DNA of 64,000 bases from Rhodamnia argentea (GCF_020921035.1 NC_063151.1:3038001-3102000), one strand, 5' to 3'. Counted from the first letter of the stretch, positions 1-11,054 are shown. A program made the numbers and translations. The notes: generated from the sequence alone by a model not told the origin.

Positions 1-2270
1 CATGAAGATGCAATATCTGATAGTGAATATCTAAGTGGTCCCGATATTGATGACTTTTAAGAAATTATTGGTACTACAGGACAAATTGTGAACAGGTATG
101 ATCATATGCGTGACCATAACGAGAATGTATTTAGTCTAGGCATGAGATTTGAGTCTCATAAACAGTTCAAGATTGCTGTGCAAAAATATGCAATAATTAA
201 TGGATTTGACATTTTTTGGGAAAGGAATCAAAAGAAAAGGATGGAAGCAAAGTGTGTGAGTGGTTGTGGTTGGAGGTTGTATGGTAGTTGGGTTCAAGAT
301 GAGAAAACTTTTGTGATAAAGAGAGTGGGAAATCCACATAATTGCAATAGAAGTCTTACAAATAGGCAAACTACTTCTACATGGCTTGCTCGTGAGTACA
401 TGCCTAAGATTAGAGCTAGACTCACTTACCGAGCTAATGAGATGCAGACAGATGCAAGAGAAAGGTTTGCCTTGAACCTTAACAAAAAAAAATGTTATAG
501 AGCCATATGGAGAGCCCTTAGTCATATAAGGGGTCCAATAGAGAAGTAATATGATATGTTGAGATCTTATTTGGAGGAGCTCAAGAGAGTTAGCAAGAGT
601 GGAACATTTGAGATGGAAGTCAACCCAGCAACTAAAGTATTTAAGAGGTTTTATGTGGGCTTTGATGAGTTGAAAAAGGGATTTTTAGCATATTGTAGGC
701 GTGTCATAGGCTTGGATGGGTGCCTCCTTAAGACTGGATTGAAGGGTATATTGTTATGTGCTGTTGGACAAGATGGAAACAATCAAATGTTTCCAATAGC
801 TTGGGCGATTGCGGAAGTTGAGTCCGAGGCATCGTGGACTTGGTTTCTCATCTTGTTATTCAATGACTTGAGTGTGGACACAGGCAAAGGTTGGACCTTT
901 ATCGGTGATTAGTAAAAGGTAAACATTTCTCTTCAATGGCTAATTGCAACTACACTAGTGCAATCATTGTTGTGACATGTTGGACTGTCATTGGCCGATT
1001 TTGTTTGTAGGGACTAATGAATGCGGTTTCATCTCTATCTCCGTAAGCAGAGCATCGAAATTGTGCACGACATATATATGCTAATTGGAAAAAATTACAC
1101 AAAGGGGATGCTTTGAAGAATCTCTTCCGGAGGGCTGTGATGTGTACCTTTAAAGCTAATTTTGACCTGGCAATGGTAGATTTGAAAATGGAGTGCCCTA
1201 AAGGTTATGAAGACTTTATGAAGCAAGGCCCTAGACACTTTTGTAGGGCTTTTATTAAGACAAATACCAAGTGTGAAGCTGTTGAAAATAATTTAAATGA
1301 GACCTTTAATAGTTACATATGCATATCGAGAACAAAACCCATTCTTGAGATGCTTGAAGAAGTAGGAGCTATGTTGATGGAGAGGATGACAGAGAGAAGT
1401 CAGTTAATGGTTTACCAAACAGATCCAATTTGCCCAAGGATTAGAATGAAGTTGGAGAAGACAAAATTGGAGTCTAGAAATTGTATTGCTAGAGCGTCTT
1501 TGGATAATAAATTTGAGGTAGAAGGGGATGGTGATAGATTGGTAGTTGACTTGATTGGGAAAATTTGTGTTTGTAGGGAATGGGATATTTATGGAATTCC
1601 ATGTAAACCGTTGCATTGCTTTCATGAAGTTAGAGATCAATGACTATGTTGATGACTGTTTTAAGAAAGATGCTCATGAAAAATGTTACAAATTCCCCTT
1701 CCCAGTTATGAATGGGGAAAAAATGTGGCCCAAAGTTGTTGGTGAGTCAATCAAACCCCCACCTTACGGAAGGAAAAGGGGGAGAGAGAAGAAAAACAGA
1801 ATTAAGGACAAGGATGAGCAAAGTAGTGACGGTAAGAAATTGACGAAAGTTGGAGTTCAAATGCGATGTTCAAATTGCCTTCAATATGGGCATACCAAGA
1901 AGACTTGCAAAAATGCTACAACATCTAGGCCACCTAAGGTATGTATTATTTAACATGATGTGGTTGTTAATAAGTTTTTTCATTGGGTTATCACGATGGA
2001 TAACATTGCCGTTTCTTCTAATTTTTTCCATATAGGCAAAAAGAGGAAGACCAAAGAAAGTTGATGAGACTACTAGTGCACAGGCCGGTGGACCATCTAA
2101 TAGGGACTCTACCATTATCGGGAAGAAAAGAGCACAGGCTAGAATTTTTTCATACACAATTTTATTTCCATACCATGTATATAATGTGATTAATTTTTAT
2201 CTTGTTTCTTTAGGCATCACATGGATATGGACATTTCATATCCGAAGCTACCGGAAATTCCTACTTAAGG
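1..2270 (+). pseudogene. Decayed Mutator-like (MULE) transposase, left-truncated by the window edge
   Basis: Remnant of a MuDR/MULE transposase. The reading frame enters from the window edge and gives, in order: a MuDR DNA-binding-like domain (about 110-480); the MULE transposase core with the GLDGCLLK...LLCAVGQDGNNQMFPIAWAI signature (about 700-840); an EHRNCARHIYANWKK block (1047-1091); a SWIM zinc finger CVCREWDIYGIPCK (about 1567-1610); a CX2CX4HX4C zinc knuckle (1868-1910); and a KRGRPKK basic motif (about 2038-2060). Two intron-like gaps are supported by GT/AG borders and by continuation of the homology: 919-1010 and about 1939-2035. In-frame stops lie at 58-60, 547-549, 910-915 (two adjacent) and 1044-1046, and a frameshift lies near 1620-1640, so it cannot encode an active protein. 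Terminal inverted repeats were not found. Family assignment is firm; the exon borders are inferred. Confidence 0.85.
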
Positions 2271-2630
2271 TTAATCTCTATCTAAAGTATTATATGCGTG
2301 TCTAAAAGAAAAGCAAGCTCATATGTCCATTTTTTTTTATTGCGGATGCTCGGTAGTGATAAAGTTATTGACATTGGAGGTCCATCCATTTGCAATAGAC
2401 AAACAAAAGCCAAGAATAATGTTGAAGTTTCGCCGGGCCAATCGTCCATGGATATATCAAAACCTCCATACACTCAAGAATCTGGAATTGGTGGTTGAAT
2501 GTGGAATTGTGGACCGGAAATCGTGCAATGCCTATTATTAGATATTGAGTTGTAAGACTAAAAAGTGTTAGTTTTATGTTGTCCGTAGGTGGATTATGTG
2601 TTTGTGGATTTGGCGATGTAGCTTTGTATT

Positions 2631-3038
2631 TTGGCTGTTTTGGAGACCTTCGTAGAAATCCTTTCTTTGGTTGTTCTTGGTTTACGTGATCTTGTGTCTT
2701 CTGAGCCAGAAGAGGAGATAAATTTTGGAAAAGATGCTTATGAGAATGGACTATTCTTGGTCAAACTTGTGGCTATCCTCATATTTACCATTCATAACGT
2801 GAGACGCACGAGCGAAGGCCAGACTTATGCAGAAATAGTTTAGCGTATTGTGTTGCTTCAAAATGCATTCACTGCAGTTTTTGAGTTCATGGGGCATATC
2901 ATGGAGAGATGCGAACAAGTTCATGATCCTTCCTTGAGTAACCTTTTATCCGGCATTTTGGTTTTTGTAGAATGGTTGGCATCTTATCATAGGCCACAAG
3001 GAAAAAAAGTGCTCGTATTGAAAGAACTCTTGCTCTAG
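2631..3038 (+). pseudogene. SMG7 / SMG7-like gene fragment
   Basis: The frame reads NFGKDAYENGLFLVKLVAIL, then a block containing IFTIHNV and EGQTYAEIV, then a stop at 2841-2843, and continues in the same frame with VLLQNAFTAVFEFMGHIMER and LLSGILVFVEWLA. From memory this matches the helical EST1/SMG7 DNA/RNA-binding region of plant SMG7-like proteins, which act in nonsense-mediated mRNA decay. Only about 135 residues of a protein that is normally close to 1000 residues are present. The 14-3-3-like N-terminal domain is absent, and the frame breaks again at 3036. The internal stop is a CAG-to-TAG change if the expected residue is Gln. It lies about 360 bp past the last recognisable MULE exon, so it may be transposon cargo, but no enclosing inverted repeats were seen. 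Confidence 0.65.
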
Positions 3039-3040
3039 GA

Positions 3041-4150
3041 AAAGTGCTTGCTGGTGTGGTTAAATGACAACCGTAGAGTCGTAATGCTTAAACTAAGACA
3101 CGAGCAACTTGGTTCGCGGTTCTTTTGCAATGGGCTACAGATACGTGATGCTCCTCGTCTAGGCTCTTATGTACGAGACTCTATTTATTAGTAATGCCAT
3201 TTTTTTCCGACCCAAAAAAAAAACTAGGACATCAAATGACGACCGTAGAGTAGAGTCATGATGCTCAAACTAGGACTCATTAAAGACTACGGAGGAGATA
3301 AAATCTCCAATGTTGACTAAAAGACCAGAGAGTACGATAATAATCAAAACTACTAAAGCGAAGCAAATTGACCCTAAAACCGACAAGATAGTTTTCTTTG
3401 CTATTTCCACACAGTACTACTCGGTTCATGTGGTCATCAAGTGGTTTTCACTTTGACAACAGGATCATTTTCAAACCCCCGGCCTATAGTAACTTCAACG
3501 GAGGACCCACTAGTGCCTAGCTCAAGACTCTTGGTGGCATTGAGGAGTACGTCCAATGACAACGAACGGAACTACCGGCGAGTCCTAAAACAAGAAGGAG
3601 AACTCATTCAATTCAATTCGTCAAGAATCGACCGAAAAAAAAATTCGCCAAGATGAAGAAAAATACGTTTCTAAGTCCATCGATGTTCTGTCTACTTCAT
3701 CCCTTGAGCAAGCACAAATCTTTCGAGGCCAAAACTTCAAACGAAAGCGACCACTACCGCTCCGATAGTTTAAGCGTGAGTATATGCGAGAGTGAATGAA
3801 TCCGTCCGACGAGCCTAGGCCGTGAGAAACAGAGCAAGGAGGAGGAGGAAGGGGGCGCTTGTCTAAGCCAACCGCAAGTGATCGGAGCACTCTCGGGCAC
3901 GGAAGTTGGTTAACGAAGCTTGTGAGAGCCCTGGATGACTCGATCAGAGGTCGAGAATGAGCGACAATCGAGCGCGAGAAAAACCCTAGGGAGAACTTCC
4001 CCAATTGCATAAATCGTGCTTGAGAAGATGAAGACGTGAAAGACTTGCAAATTTGCAGGTTTTGCCTTTAAATCCACATGGACTTTTTGAGGTCGATAAA
4101 TTGCTGACGTGGAAAGGCCACGTTGGATGACTAACGGTGAGTGTGGATGT
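3041..4150. other. Gene-free stretch with a short direct repeat
   Basis: No coding sequence is supported here. A diverged direct repeat is visible: the stretch with ATGACAACCGTAGAGTC at about 3064 recurs as ATGACGACCGTAGAG at about 3236, both followed by a similar run ending in CTCAAACTA-like sequence. Open frames on both strands between 3441 and 4010 overlap each other, have no recognisable motifs and are treated as chance. Confidence 0.5.
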
Positions 4151-4272
4151 TGGGTTAACGGGGGCCAGATTTGGGATATGAGTGAAAGTTGGTGATTTTT
4201 TTTTAGACAAAATAAAGTTCGGGCCAAATTTGGGATTAGATGTAAAGTTGGTGTTTTTTTATGGAATTGGGC
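4151..4272. repeat. Terminal fragment of a fold-back (palindromic) repeat family
   Basis: Contains two degenerate copies of a motif of the type 'gggccaaatttgggatt...aaagttggtg', ending in GGAATTGGGCC. The same motif, many times repeated and with the same terminal sequence, makes up the complete element at 53214-54131. Here only one end is visible, and it abuts the truncated copia LTR at 4274 directly. This element probably removed or replaced the outer part of that LTR. Confidence 0.5.
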
Positions 4273-4273
4273 C

Positions 4274-4466
4274 ACTATTTATAGAGGAATTCCACCGCCA
4301 AGGGACTCCTACCGTCATATGAAGAAATAAGAGTTGGACTTGCTTTTTGCTTCTAACTTTGACCAAGAATCTGTACTTCACCGCCACATACTTGCCGCCT
4401 TCGGTGTGAACATAAGCTGCTGCAATTTTATTTTATTTTTCAAAAACAATTTTATATTTTGTATGA
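4274..4466 (-). repeat. Truncated 3' LTR of the copia element
   Basis: Matches 9229-9423 closely, including CTATTTATAGAGGAATTCC and the block with TTGGACTTGCTTTTTGC. About 207 bp corresponding to 9022-9228 are missing on the left, where the sequence changes abruptly to a fold-back repeat. The inner edge has drifted (GTATGA where the 5' LTR has CTAACA). Confidence 0.8.
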
Positions 4467-5402
4467 GCCTTCCTTAAAATTGATTTTGGAAATCCATAAT
4501 ACCAAGCATCGTCTTCAATTTCTCGAACGAATCTACCTTCAATGGTTTTGTCGGGACATCTGCAATCTGGTCTTTGGACTAACGTAAATCAAGTTCAATC
4601 TCACCATCTTTGACTAGCTCATGGATATAGTGATACTTGATGTCGATATGTTTGCTCCCGCCATGAAAAACATGATTCTTGACTAATGCAATTACCGACT
4701 TGTTATCACACATCAATCCGGTAGGACCCTTTTGTTCATGCATGAGTTCACTAAGCATGCTATAAAGCCATCCCTTGGCATGCTACCGAAGCTACTGCTA
4801 TGTATTCCGCTTCAACTGTCGAGAGTGCAATAACTTGTTGCTTTTTCGAGGACCAAGAAATTACTCCTTATCCGAGAAAGAACACATATCCGGAAGTACT
4901 CTTTCGCGTTTCAACTGTCGAGAGTGCAAAAACCATTTTATATTTTCTAACAGCCTCCCTTAAAATTGATTTTGAAAATCCATAATACCAAGCATCGTCT
5001 TCAATTTCTCGAACAAATCCGCCTTTAATAGTTTTATCGGGATATCTGTAATCCGGCCTTCGGACCTACGTAAATCAAGTTCAATCTCACCATTTTTTAC
5101 TAGCTCACGGATATAGTGATACTTAATGTTGATATGTTTGCTCCCGCCATAAAAAACAAGATTCTTGGCTAATGCAATTGCTGACTTGTTATCACACATC
5201 AATCAAGTAGGGCCCTTCTGTTCATGCATGAGTTCACTAAGCATCCTACGAAGCCATATCCCTTGACATACTACCGAAGCTATTGCTATGTATTCTGCTT
5301 TAGCTGTCGAGAGTGCAATAACTTGTTGCTTTTTCGAGGACTAAGAAATTACTCCTTATCCGAGAAAGAACACATATCCGGAAGTACTCTTCCACGTTTC
5401 AA
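4467..5402 (-). repeat. Internal duplication at the 3' end of the copia element
   Basis: 4467-4914 and 4953-5402 are two copies of the RNase H / polypurine-tract region, about 450 bp each. Between them lies a 38-bp joint (4915-4952) made of a 20-bp sequence also found at 4811-4830 (TTCAACTGTCGAGAGTGCAA, repeated at 4910-4929) plus about 20 bp of LTR edge. The 20-bp repeat at the joint points to template switching during reverse transcription or to recombination at microhomology. Confidence 0.8.
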
Positions 5403-8400
5403 TATCACCTGCCCAATCAATGTCCGTATATCTCACTAAATTGAAGTTGTCGGTGTAAGAGTATAAAATTTCATGATCACGAGTTCCACCGACATACCAT
5501 AGAATTCTTTTTGCTTCCTGCAAATGTGATTGGTACGATTTATCCATGAACCGACTAATAATTCCCACACCATACATAATATCCGGCCTCGTAGAGGTCA
5601 AATATCTTAAGCTGCCAATAATACTTTTAAAATAAGTGGGATTTACTAGCTCACCGGTTCCTTCTTTCTTCGGTTCCAACCGTTCTGCTACGGGAGTCCG
5701 AATTGCTTTGAGGGATTCCATATTGAATCTCTTCAAAACATCATTAGCATATTTTTGTTGCAAAACAAATATGCCATCGCTTGTCCGCTTCACTTCAAGG
5801 CCTAGAAAATATGATATCAATCCCAAGTCTGTCATCTCGAACCGACTTGTCATGGCCTCCCCGAATCCCGCAAACATTTTTTCACAGTTTCCTATAAATA
5901 TCAAGTCATTTACATAAAGGCATACTATGATGAGATCACCGTTAGTATTTGACTTGATAAACAGTGTATGCTCATATGGGCACTTTTGAAAATCATGCTT
6001 CAATAGGTATGTGTCGATCCTGGTGTACCAAGCTCGAGGTGCCAGTTTTAGCCCATATAATACTTTCTTCAACTTGTAAACTTGATTTTCATGCCCTTTC
6101 TTCTTATAGCTTTGTGGTTGCTCCACGTAGACTTCCTTATCAAGGAAACCATTGAGAAATGCAGATTTCAAATCCATTTGATAGATCTTCCAATGGTTCT
6201 GAGCCGCTAGTGCTAAGATCATTCAAATGGTATCCATTCGAGCCACTAGTGCAAATACTTCAAAATAACCAATACCTAGCTTTTGCTTATAACCTTTCAT
6301 GACCAGTCTAGCTTTATAACGGTCCACCCGACCATTGGGGTTTATACTTCGTCTAGTGCACCCAATTGACACCAATGGGCTTCTTACCGGGTAGGAAAGA
6401 AGTCAGCATCCATGTGCCATTCTTTTCGATGGAGTGGATTTTTTCATCAATTGCTTGGATCCACTTCTCATCTACCACTGCATCATCATAGGATATGGGG
6501 TCACATTCAGCAAATAAACAAAAAAATTTTATTGTTTCATCGGTGATCTCATTCTTGTCACTATCATCATCTTTTTTTTTTTTTTTGGTAAGACTATCAC
6601 CATCTTTTGTGACCACATAATCCTTGAATTTTATCGGCGCTCTTCTTTGTCGTTGCGAACGCCGAAGTAATGAATTTGAAACCGTTGTTGGTGAAGAAGA
6701 TGAACTGTCGAGTGAAAATGATGAAACTTCGGTTGGAGATTCTTCCGACTCTCCCGCGGTTGGTTCATCTTCGATGGTGATGTTTTTAGGGTCACCCTTT
6801 CGGTTCCGGCCCCAGGCTTCATGTTCAAAAAATTGAACATCCATGCTGATAATTACCTTTTCCGTGATTGGATTATATAACTTATAACCCTTGGTCACCT
6901 CACTATAGCCAATGAAGATGCACTTCTGGATTTTATCGTCCAACTTCTTCCTTCGTTCATCCGGTATATGGGGATATGCAACACACCCAAATACTTGTAA
7001 GAATGAAACATCTGGCTTGTTGCCGGTCCAAGCCTCTTCCGGGGTTCTTACAAGAACACTCCTTGTTGGACACCTGTTTAGGACAAATACAGTACAAGTA
7101 ATGACTACTGCCCAAAAAATTTTTGGTAAACCTTTAGCCTTGAGCATACTTCTTGTCATTTCAAAAATTGTTCTATTCTTTCTTTCTGCTATACCATTTT
7201 GCTAAGGCGTATAGTTAGCGGTTAATTGACACTTTATTCCACGAATTTTACAATATTTGTTAAATTCATTGGAAGTAAATTTTCCACCTCTATTTGATCT
7301 CAAAGTCTTTAGACTAAATCCACTATGTTTCTCAGCATAGACTTTAAATTCCTTGAATTTTCCAAAAGCTTCAGCTTTTTCTCTCAAGAAGTATACCCAT
7401 GTTTTTCCGGTAAAATCATCGACAAAAATTAATGCGTACCTCTTTTATCCGACTGATTCTACCTCAACTGGGCCACAAATATCTGTATGTACCAGCTCCA
7501 AAGGCTGCTTAGCTCTTCCAGCTTTTCCAATTGGAAAGGATTCTCGATGTTGTTTTCCGACGAGACATCCTTCACATGGGTTATCTGGACTGTTGATCAA
7601 AGGCATCCCAGTCACCATCTTTTTCTGGACTAATAATTTTAGTCCACGAAAATTTAGATGACCAAAACAAAGATGCCACAACCACTTGCTATCTTTGACC
7701 ATGGCTTGAAAACTAAACTAAGACTTCGTCTGGAGAGATAGAGGGAACATTCGGTTTTTTGTCATATGCACCGCCATGATCAACTTATCGGTTAGACCTC
7801 TAATGGTCAAACTCCATTTTCAATGTTAACTTTGTGGCCTTTTTTCGAAAGTTGCCCAATACTTAACAAATTCCAGAAAAGTCTTGGCACAAAGAAAACT
7901 TCTACAATAGTAACATTAGTACCATCCTTTGATTTGATATCAATGTTACCTTTGCCCATCACGAGAATCTTTGATTTATTCCCGAAGTTAACTTCACCAC
8001 GAACCGTTTCGTCTAGCCGCAAGAATAGCTCCTTTCAGCTGCACATGTAATTCCTACACCCAGTGTCGAGATACCAGATATTTGCATCATTGGTACTCGA
8101 GTCATTCATTTTGCATGCTAACACGACGCTTTCATCAGCATCAACGGCATGTACATGTTCTGGCTGTTCGTGCCCCATGTTTGCTCGACATTCGGATTTG
8201 TAATGTCCGAATTTGTTACACTTAAAACACTTGACCTTTGATTTGTCACGTGTTTTACTTCTTCCAGTGGAATTAGCATTTCCACCTCTACCTCGTCCAC
8301 CTCCATAGCCTCGAACACCATGATGCCCCCCTCGAGTTGAGTGGGCAACCCGACTTTGCAAAGCTTGCTCGGGATAAGCACCGACGGACTTCTAATTCAT

Positions 8401-9002
8401 TCTTTGCTCATGTGAGCATAATGAACCCATCAACCGTTCCAACGTCATGGTTGATATATCTTGGCCTTCTTTGATTGCCGCAACAACGTAATCAAATCTT
8501 TCGGTCAAAGACTTCAAGATTTTTTCTACAACTCGTTCATCTTGGAGTTCTTCACCATTAACCCTCAATTGGTTAACGATGGTTTGCACACGATCAAAGT
8601 ACGATGAGATAGATTCAGAGTCGTTCATGCGTAAAGACCTCGAAGTGTTTGAAGTCGAACTCGCTTTACACGTTCATCGCCTTTGTAGGATTTTTGCAAA
8701 ATATCCCACGCCGCTTTGTTTGTCTTCGCGCATGATATTTTTTCAAATATCGTCTCCTCCACAGCTTGAAAGATCGCATATAATACTTTCTGATCTTTCT
8801 TTGAGGACTCGACCAACAAATCATTCTCCTCTCTTTTCAAAGCGTTAAATTCTTCGGCATCGGCTACCTTGGTATAGCCACTCTCCATCGGGTTCCACAA
8901 ATCCTGCGATTTGAACAGAACCTTCATATGAACCGACCAGTTGTTGAAATTCCTCCTGTTCAACTTTGGAAGTTGCAATTGAACGAAACTAGTGGATGCC
9001 AT
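4960..9002 (-). pseudogene. copia gag-pol polyprotein remnant
   Basis: Starts at 9002 (MASTSFVQLQLPKLNRRNF). Gag runs to about 8390 with a frame break near 8628. A CCHC zinc knuckle CFKCNKFGHYKSEC is at about 8190-8235, and the protease motif WYLDTGC is at about 8055-8075. A GAG-pre-integrase HHCC region follows (about 7530-7690), then the integrase core (7387 to about 6900). Reverse transcriptase (6222 to about 5700) has the KSAFLNG and YGLKLAPRAWY blocks, and RNase H contains CDNKSAIALAKN (about 5160-5200). The coding frame is split into at least eight pieces by stops and frameshifts. The catalytic YVDD box reads YVND, and the usual integrase DRGGE region reads NRGGK. It is therefore non-autonomous. 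Confidence 0.88.
6560..6608 (-). mobile_element. Minimal SINE-tail insertion inside the copia pol region
   Basis: A run of T followed by GGTAAG (about 6576-6592) is flanked by ACTATCATCATCTTTT (6560-6575) and ACTATCACCATCTTTT (6593-6608), a 16-bp direct repeat with one mismatch. On the minus strand the insert reads CTTACC followed by poly-A, the same 3' end as the full SINE at 10837-11037. It adds an in-frame poly-lysine stretch to the polyprotein remnant. Interpreted as a SINE insertion truncated to its tail. Confidence 0.55.
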
Positions 9003-9007
9003 AGCTA

Positions 9008-9019
9008 GCTCTGATACCA
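9008..9019 (-). other. Primer-binding site of the copia element
   Basis: GCTCTGATACCA on the plus strand reads TGGTATCAGAGC on the element's coding strand, the usual copia primer site complementary to initiator tRNA-Met. It lies two bases inside the 5' LTR. The gag start codon (9000-9002) follows about 5 bp later, which is unusually close. Confidence 0.85.
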
Positions 9020-9021
9020 AT

Positions 9022-9423
9022 TGGACGAACCAAAAGGGCTGCGGAAATTTGGAGGTTTCAATGCGAGAGAGAATTCGAGTATGCAAATATAAGAGTAGTA
9101 TTCAAATGGCCTTTGCTAAGGCTTTATACAAACAAAAATACAGGCTTCGCTCTAAGCTTGAGTACAAATTCGCTCTCTCTAACTCTCTCCACTCTAAGGC
9201 TACTCTACAACAAGCTTAATTCTAGTAGCTATTTATAGAGGAATTCCACCGCCAAGGGACTCCTACCGCCATATGAAGAAATAAGAGTTGGACTTGCTTT
9301 TTGCTTCTAACTTTGACCAAGAATCTGTACTTCACCGCCACATACTTGCCACCTTCAGTGTGAACAGAAGCTACCGCAAATTTTTTTTTTTTATTTCCAA
9401 AAACAATTTTATATTTTCTAACA
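9022..9423 (-). repeat. 5' LTR of the copia element
   Basis: On the coding strand the LTR starts TGTTAGAAAATATAAAATTG and ends GTTCGTCCA, two bases before the primer-binding site, giving the canonical TG...CA ends and a length of 402 bp. The part from 9229 to 9423 is nearly identical to 4274-4466 at the other end of the element. The outer edge at 9423/9424 joins the coding frame of an F-box protein directly. Confidence 0.85.
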
Positions 9424-9650
9424 CTCGGGTGCTTGAGGAACCAAAGATGCCCCGAGCTTCTTCCAACCAGGATTTGGGGCATGCGATCGATGTGTTCCGG
9501 CCACCGGCCCATGCACCATTTCTCAAGGTCTATATCTTGCCAAAGGTCTACTGCTGCTCGCCATGCTTTGCAGACTATAGGCGTGACCGTCAGCTTCTCG
9601 CTATGCATGTCTTTTAAGATCAGCCCTAATACATCGGGGAATCGACTCAT
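9424..9650 (-). pseudogene. F-box gene fragment interrupted by the copia LTR
   Basis: From an ATG at 9648-9650 the minus strand reads MSRFPDVLGLILKDMHSEKL, then CKAWRAAVDLWQDIDLEKWC, then DRMPQILVGRSSGHLWFLKH. This is the F-box fold followed by the start of the leucine-rich region seen in plant F-box/LRR proteins of the SKIP19-like type, which act as substrate receptors in SCF ubiquitin ligases. The frame enters the LTR after residue 76 at the TGTTAG boundary. The expected LRR part was not found beyond the other end of the element, so the gene is truncated. Family call by recall; the subgroup is uncertain. Confidence 0.7.
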
Positions 9651-9923
9651 TGCAGGGCGTTTGCTTCATTTCTGCTGGAACATCAAAGGATTCAAACATT
9701 TAGAGGAAAGCTCAGTCCCGAAACTATATAACAATGATCGGTATAATGCAATGACATACGAAAGGAAAGAGTATATGAGCTCTAAAACACGATTTCGAAT
9801 CACTGGCGTCTAAAATGCACGAATGGCTATCTACTTTAGTTTGACTTTTTCTAATCATGATAGTAATTCCCAAGTAATCTTTTGATGAACTCTTGGACTA
9901 TTAGTCGCATTCCATGTGCAACT

Positions 9924-10510
9924 AAGGGTGCATTTATTTCACAAAAAAAGGTTAATTTTTCTTTGTTTGGTGATATATGACCAAAAATATTTTATGGTGT
10001 ATGGTTCTCATTTGAAAAATGATTTCAATCTCATGACTTTATCTTATGCAAAAAAATTCTAATTCTTAAATTTTATTTTATTTTTATATTTTCTTTCTTT
10101 CTTTTTTCTTCCTTCTTCCTCTATCACCATGTCCTCCACTGCGACCGGCCGGCACGCCCACGGGCGAGCTTGAGCTTGCCAAGCGGCCAACGAGCTCGAG
10201 CTCGTCATGTGGTCAACCGTCGAAGGCTGGAGAAGAAAAAGAAAAAAATAAAATAGAAAATCAAGAAATGTTGAAATATTATTTTTAAAAAAATAATAAT
10301 AAATTAAAATATTAAAATTTGAGAGGAGCAATTCCGGAAAGTGTTTTCATCTATACAGATTTAGGAATTCACTTTTGTAATTTTATGCATGAATTTTCCA
10401 TTAGTTGGAAAGTGTTTTCCGTTGAATAAATCGTTTTCGGGAAATTAAATGGGTGAAAGTCCGAAAAACCAATTCCGAAAAAATACTTTCACTCAAACAA
10501 ACGTATCCTG
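9924..10510. repeat. Non-autonomous transposon-like repeat (MITE-like)
   Basis: Begins AAGGGTGCATTTATTTCAC and ends with the imperfect reverse complement CTCAAACAAACGTATCCT. AT-rich arms of the 'gaaaatgttttcc' type surround a GC-rich centre of the type CGAGCTTGAGCTTGCC. The same arm and centre motifs recur at 20850-21435, and arm-only pieces occur near 15950-16080 and 19990-20190. No clear target duplication was identified. Confidence 0.55.
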
Positions 10511-10836
10511 AACTGTTAAAAGCTCTGAATGCATTGGGAGCCATCTCATTCTCAAATCGAGTTCCATATTTTCGTATCTTGGTTGTTGGTAGTGGTGATC
10601 ATTACGCGAGAATAGACCAGCACGAAGGTCGAGTGATATGTCGCCCAAGGCCTTCCATAATTTGAAACATGTATAGGAACGTTGGGCCAAGATGGACCAG
10701 CCCAAAGTTGGGGAGCTGCACTTTCTAATGTGAGGACGTTGGTCAAACAGGCCCATTTGTATTTCAGATTAGGGCGGGCCAAGAGGGCCCATTTTCCTTT
10801 CGGCCCTGCCAATTTTAATTGCTCCCCCTAGATGTT

Positions 10837-11037
10837 TTTTTTTTTTTTTTTGGTAACCAAGGATCCACCTCCTTTCGGCCGACAGCCTAATCGAGGAGTC
10901 AGTACCTCGGGGGAGGCTAGCCCAGGACCGTACCACCAGGACCCCCCACTTAAGAAGCTAGCAACTACGTGATTTGAACCCGTTCCCTCGGCGATGAGGT
11001 AGTAAGGCCCAACCAACACAGCTACCCACTGGTGGGT
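10837..11037 (-). mobile_element. tRNA-derived SINE with target-site duplication
   Basis: Read on the minus strand, this about 200-bp unit has a pol III box A-like GGTAGCTGTGTTGGTTGG near its 5' end, a box B GGTTCAAATC about 40 bp later, a tRNA-unrelated body, and ends in GGTTACC plus a poly-A tail (the T run at 10835-10851). It is bracketed by GCTCCCCCTAGATGTT (10821-10836) and the same sequence with one extra C (11038-11054). That is a target duplication of about 16 bp, typical of L1-type retrotransposition. No coding capacity is present. Confidence 0.85.
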
Positions 11038-11054
11038 GCTCCCCCCTAGATGTT

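Larger units (their letters stand above)
4274..9423 (-). mobile_element. Ty1/copia LTR retrotransposon, degenerate, with rearranged 3' end
   Basis: A copia element transcribed on the minus strand. The 5' LTR is 9022-9423. The primer-binding site at 9008-9019 is the tRNA-Met-type TGGTATCAGAGC on the coding strand. Domain order from right to left is gag, zinc knuckle, protease, integrase, reverse transcriptase, RNase H, which is the copia order. The 3' end is rearranged: a purine tract and LTR start are recognisable at 4953-4961, but the LTR there is cut to about 20 bp. It is followed by a second copy of the terminal internal region (4467-4914) and then a truncated LTR (4274-4466). The element sits in an F-box gene fragment. 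No target duplication can be tested because the outer 3' LTR is missing. Confidence 0.9.

Noticed and set aside
10970..11032. Possible tRNA gene from the GGTTCAAATC box B
   Set aside because: It is followed by a non-tRNA body, a poly-A end and a target duplication, and no cloverleaf with an acceptor stem is apparent. It is the head of a SINE.
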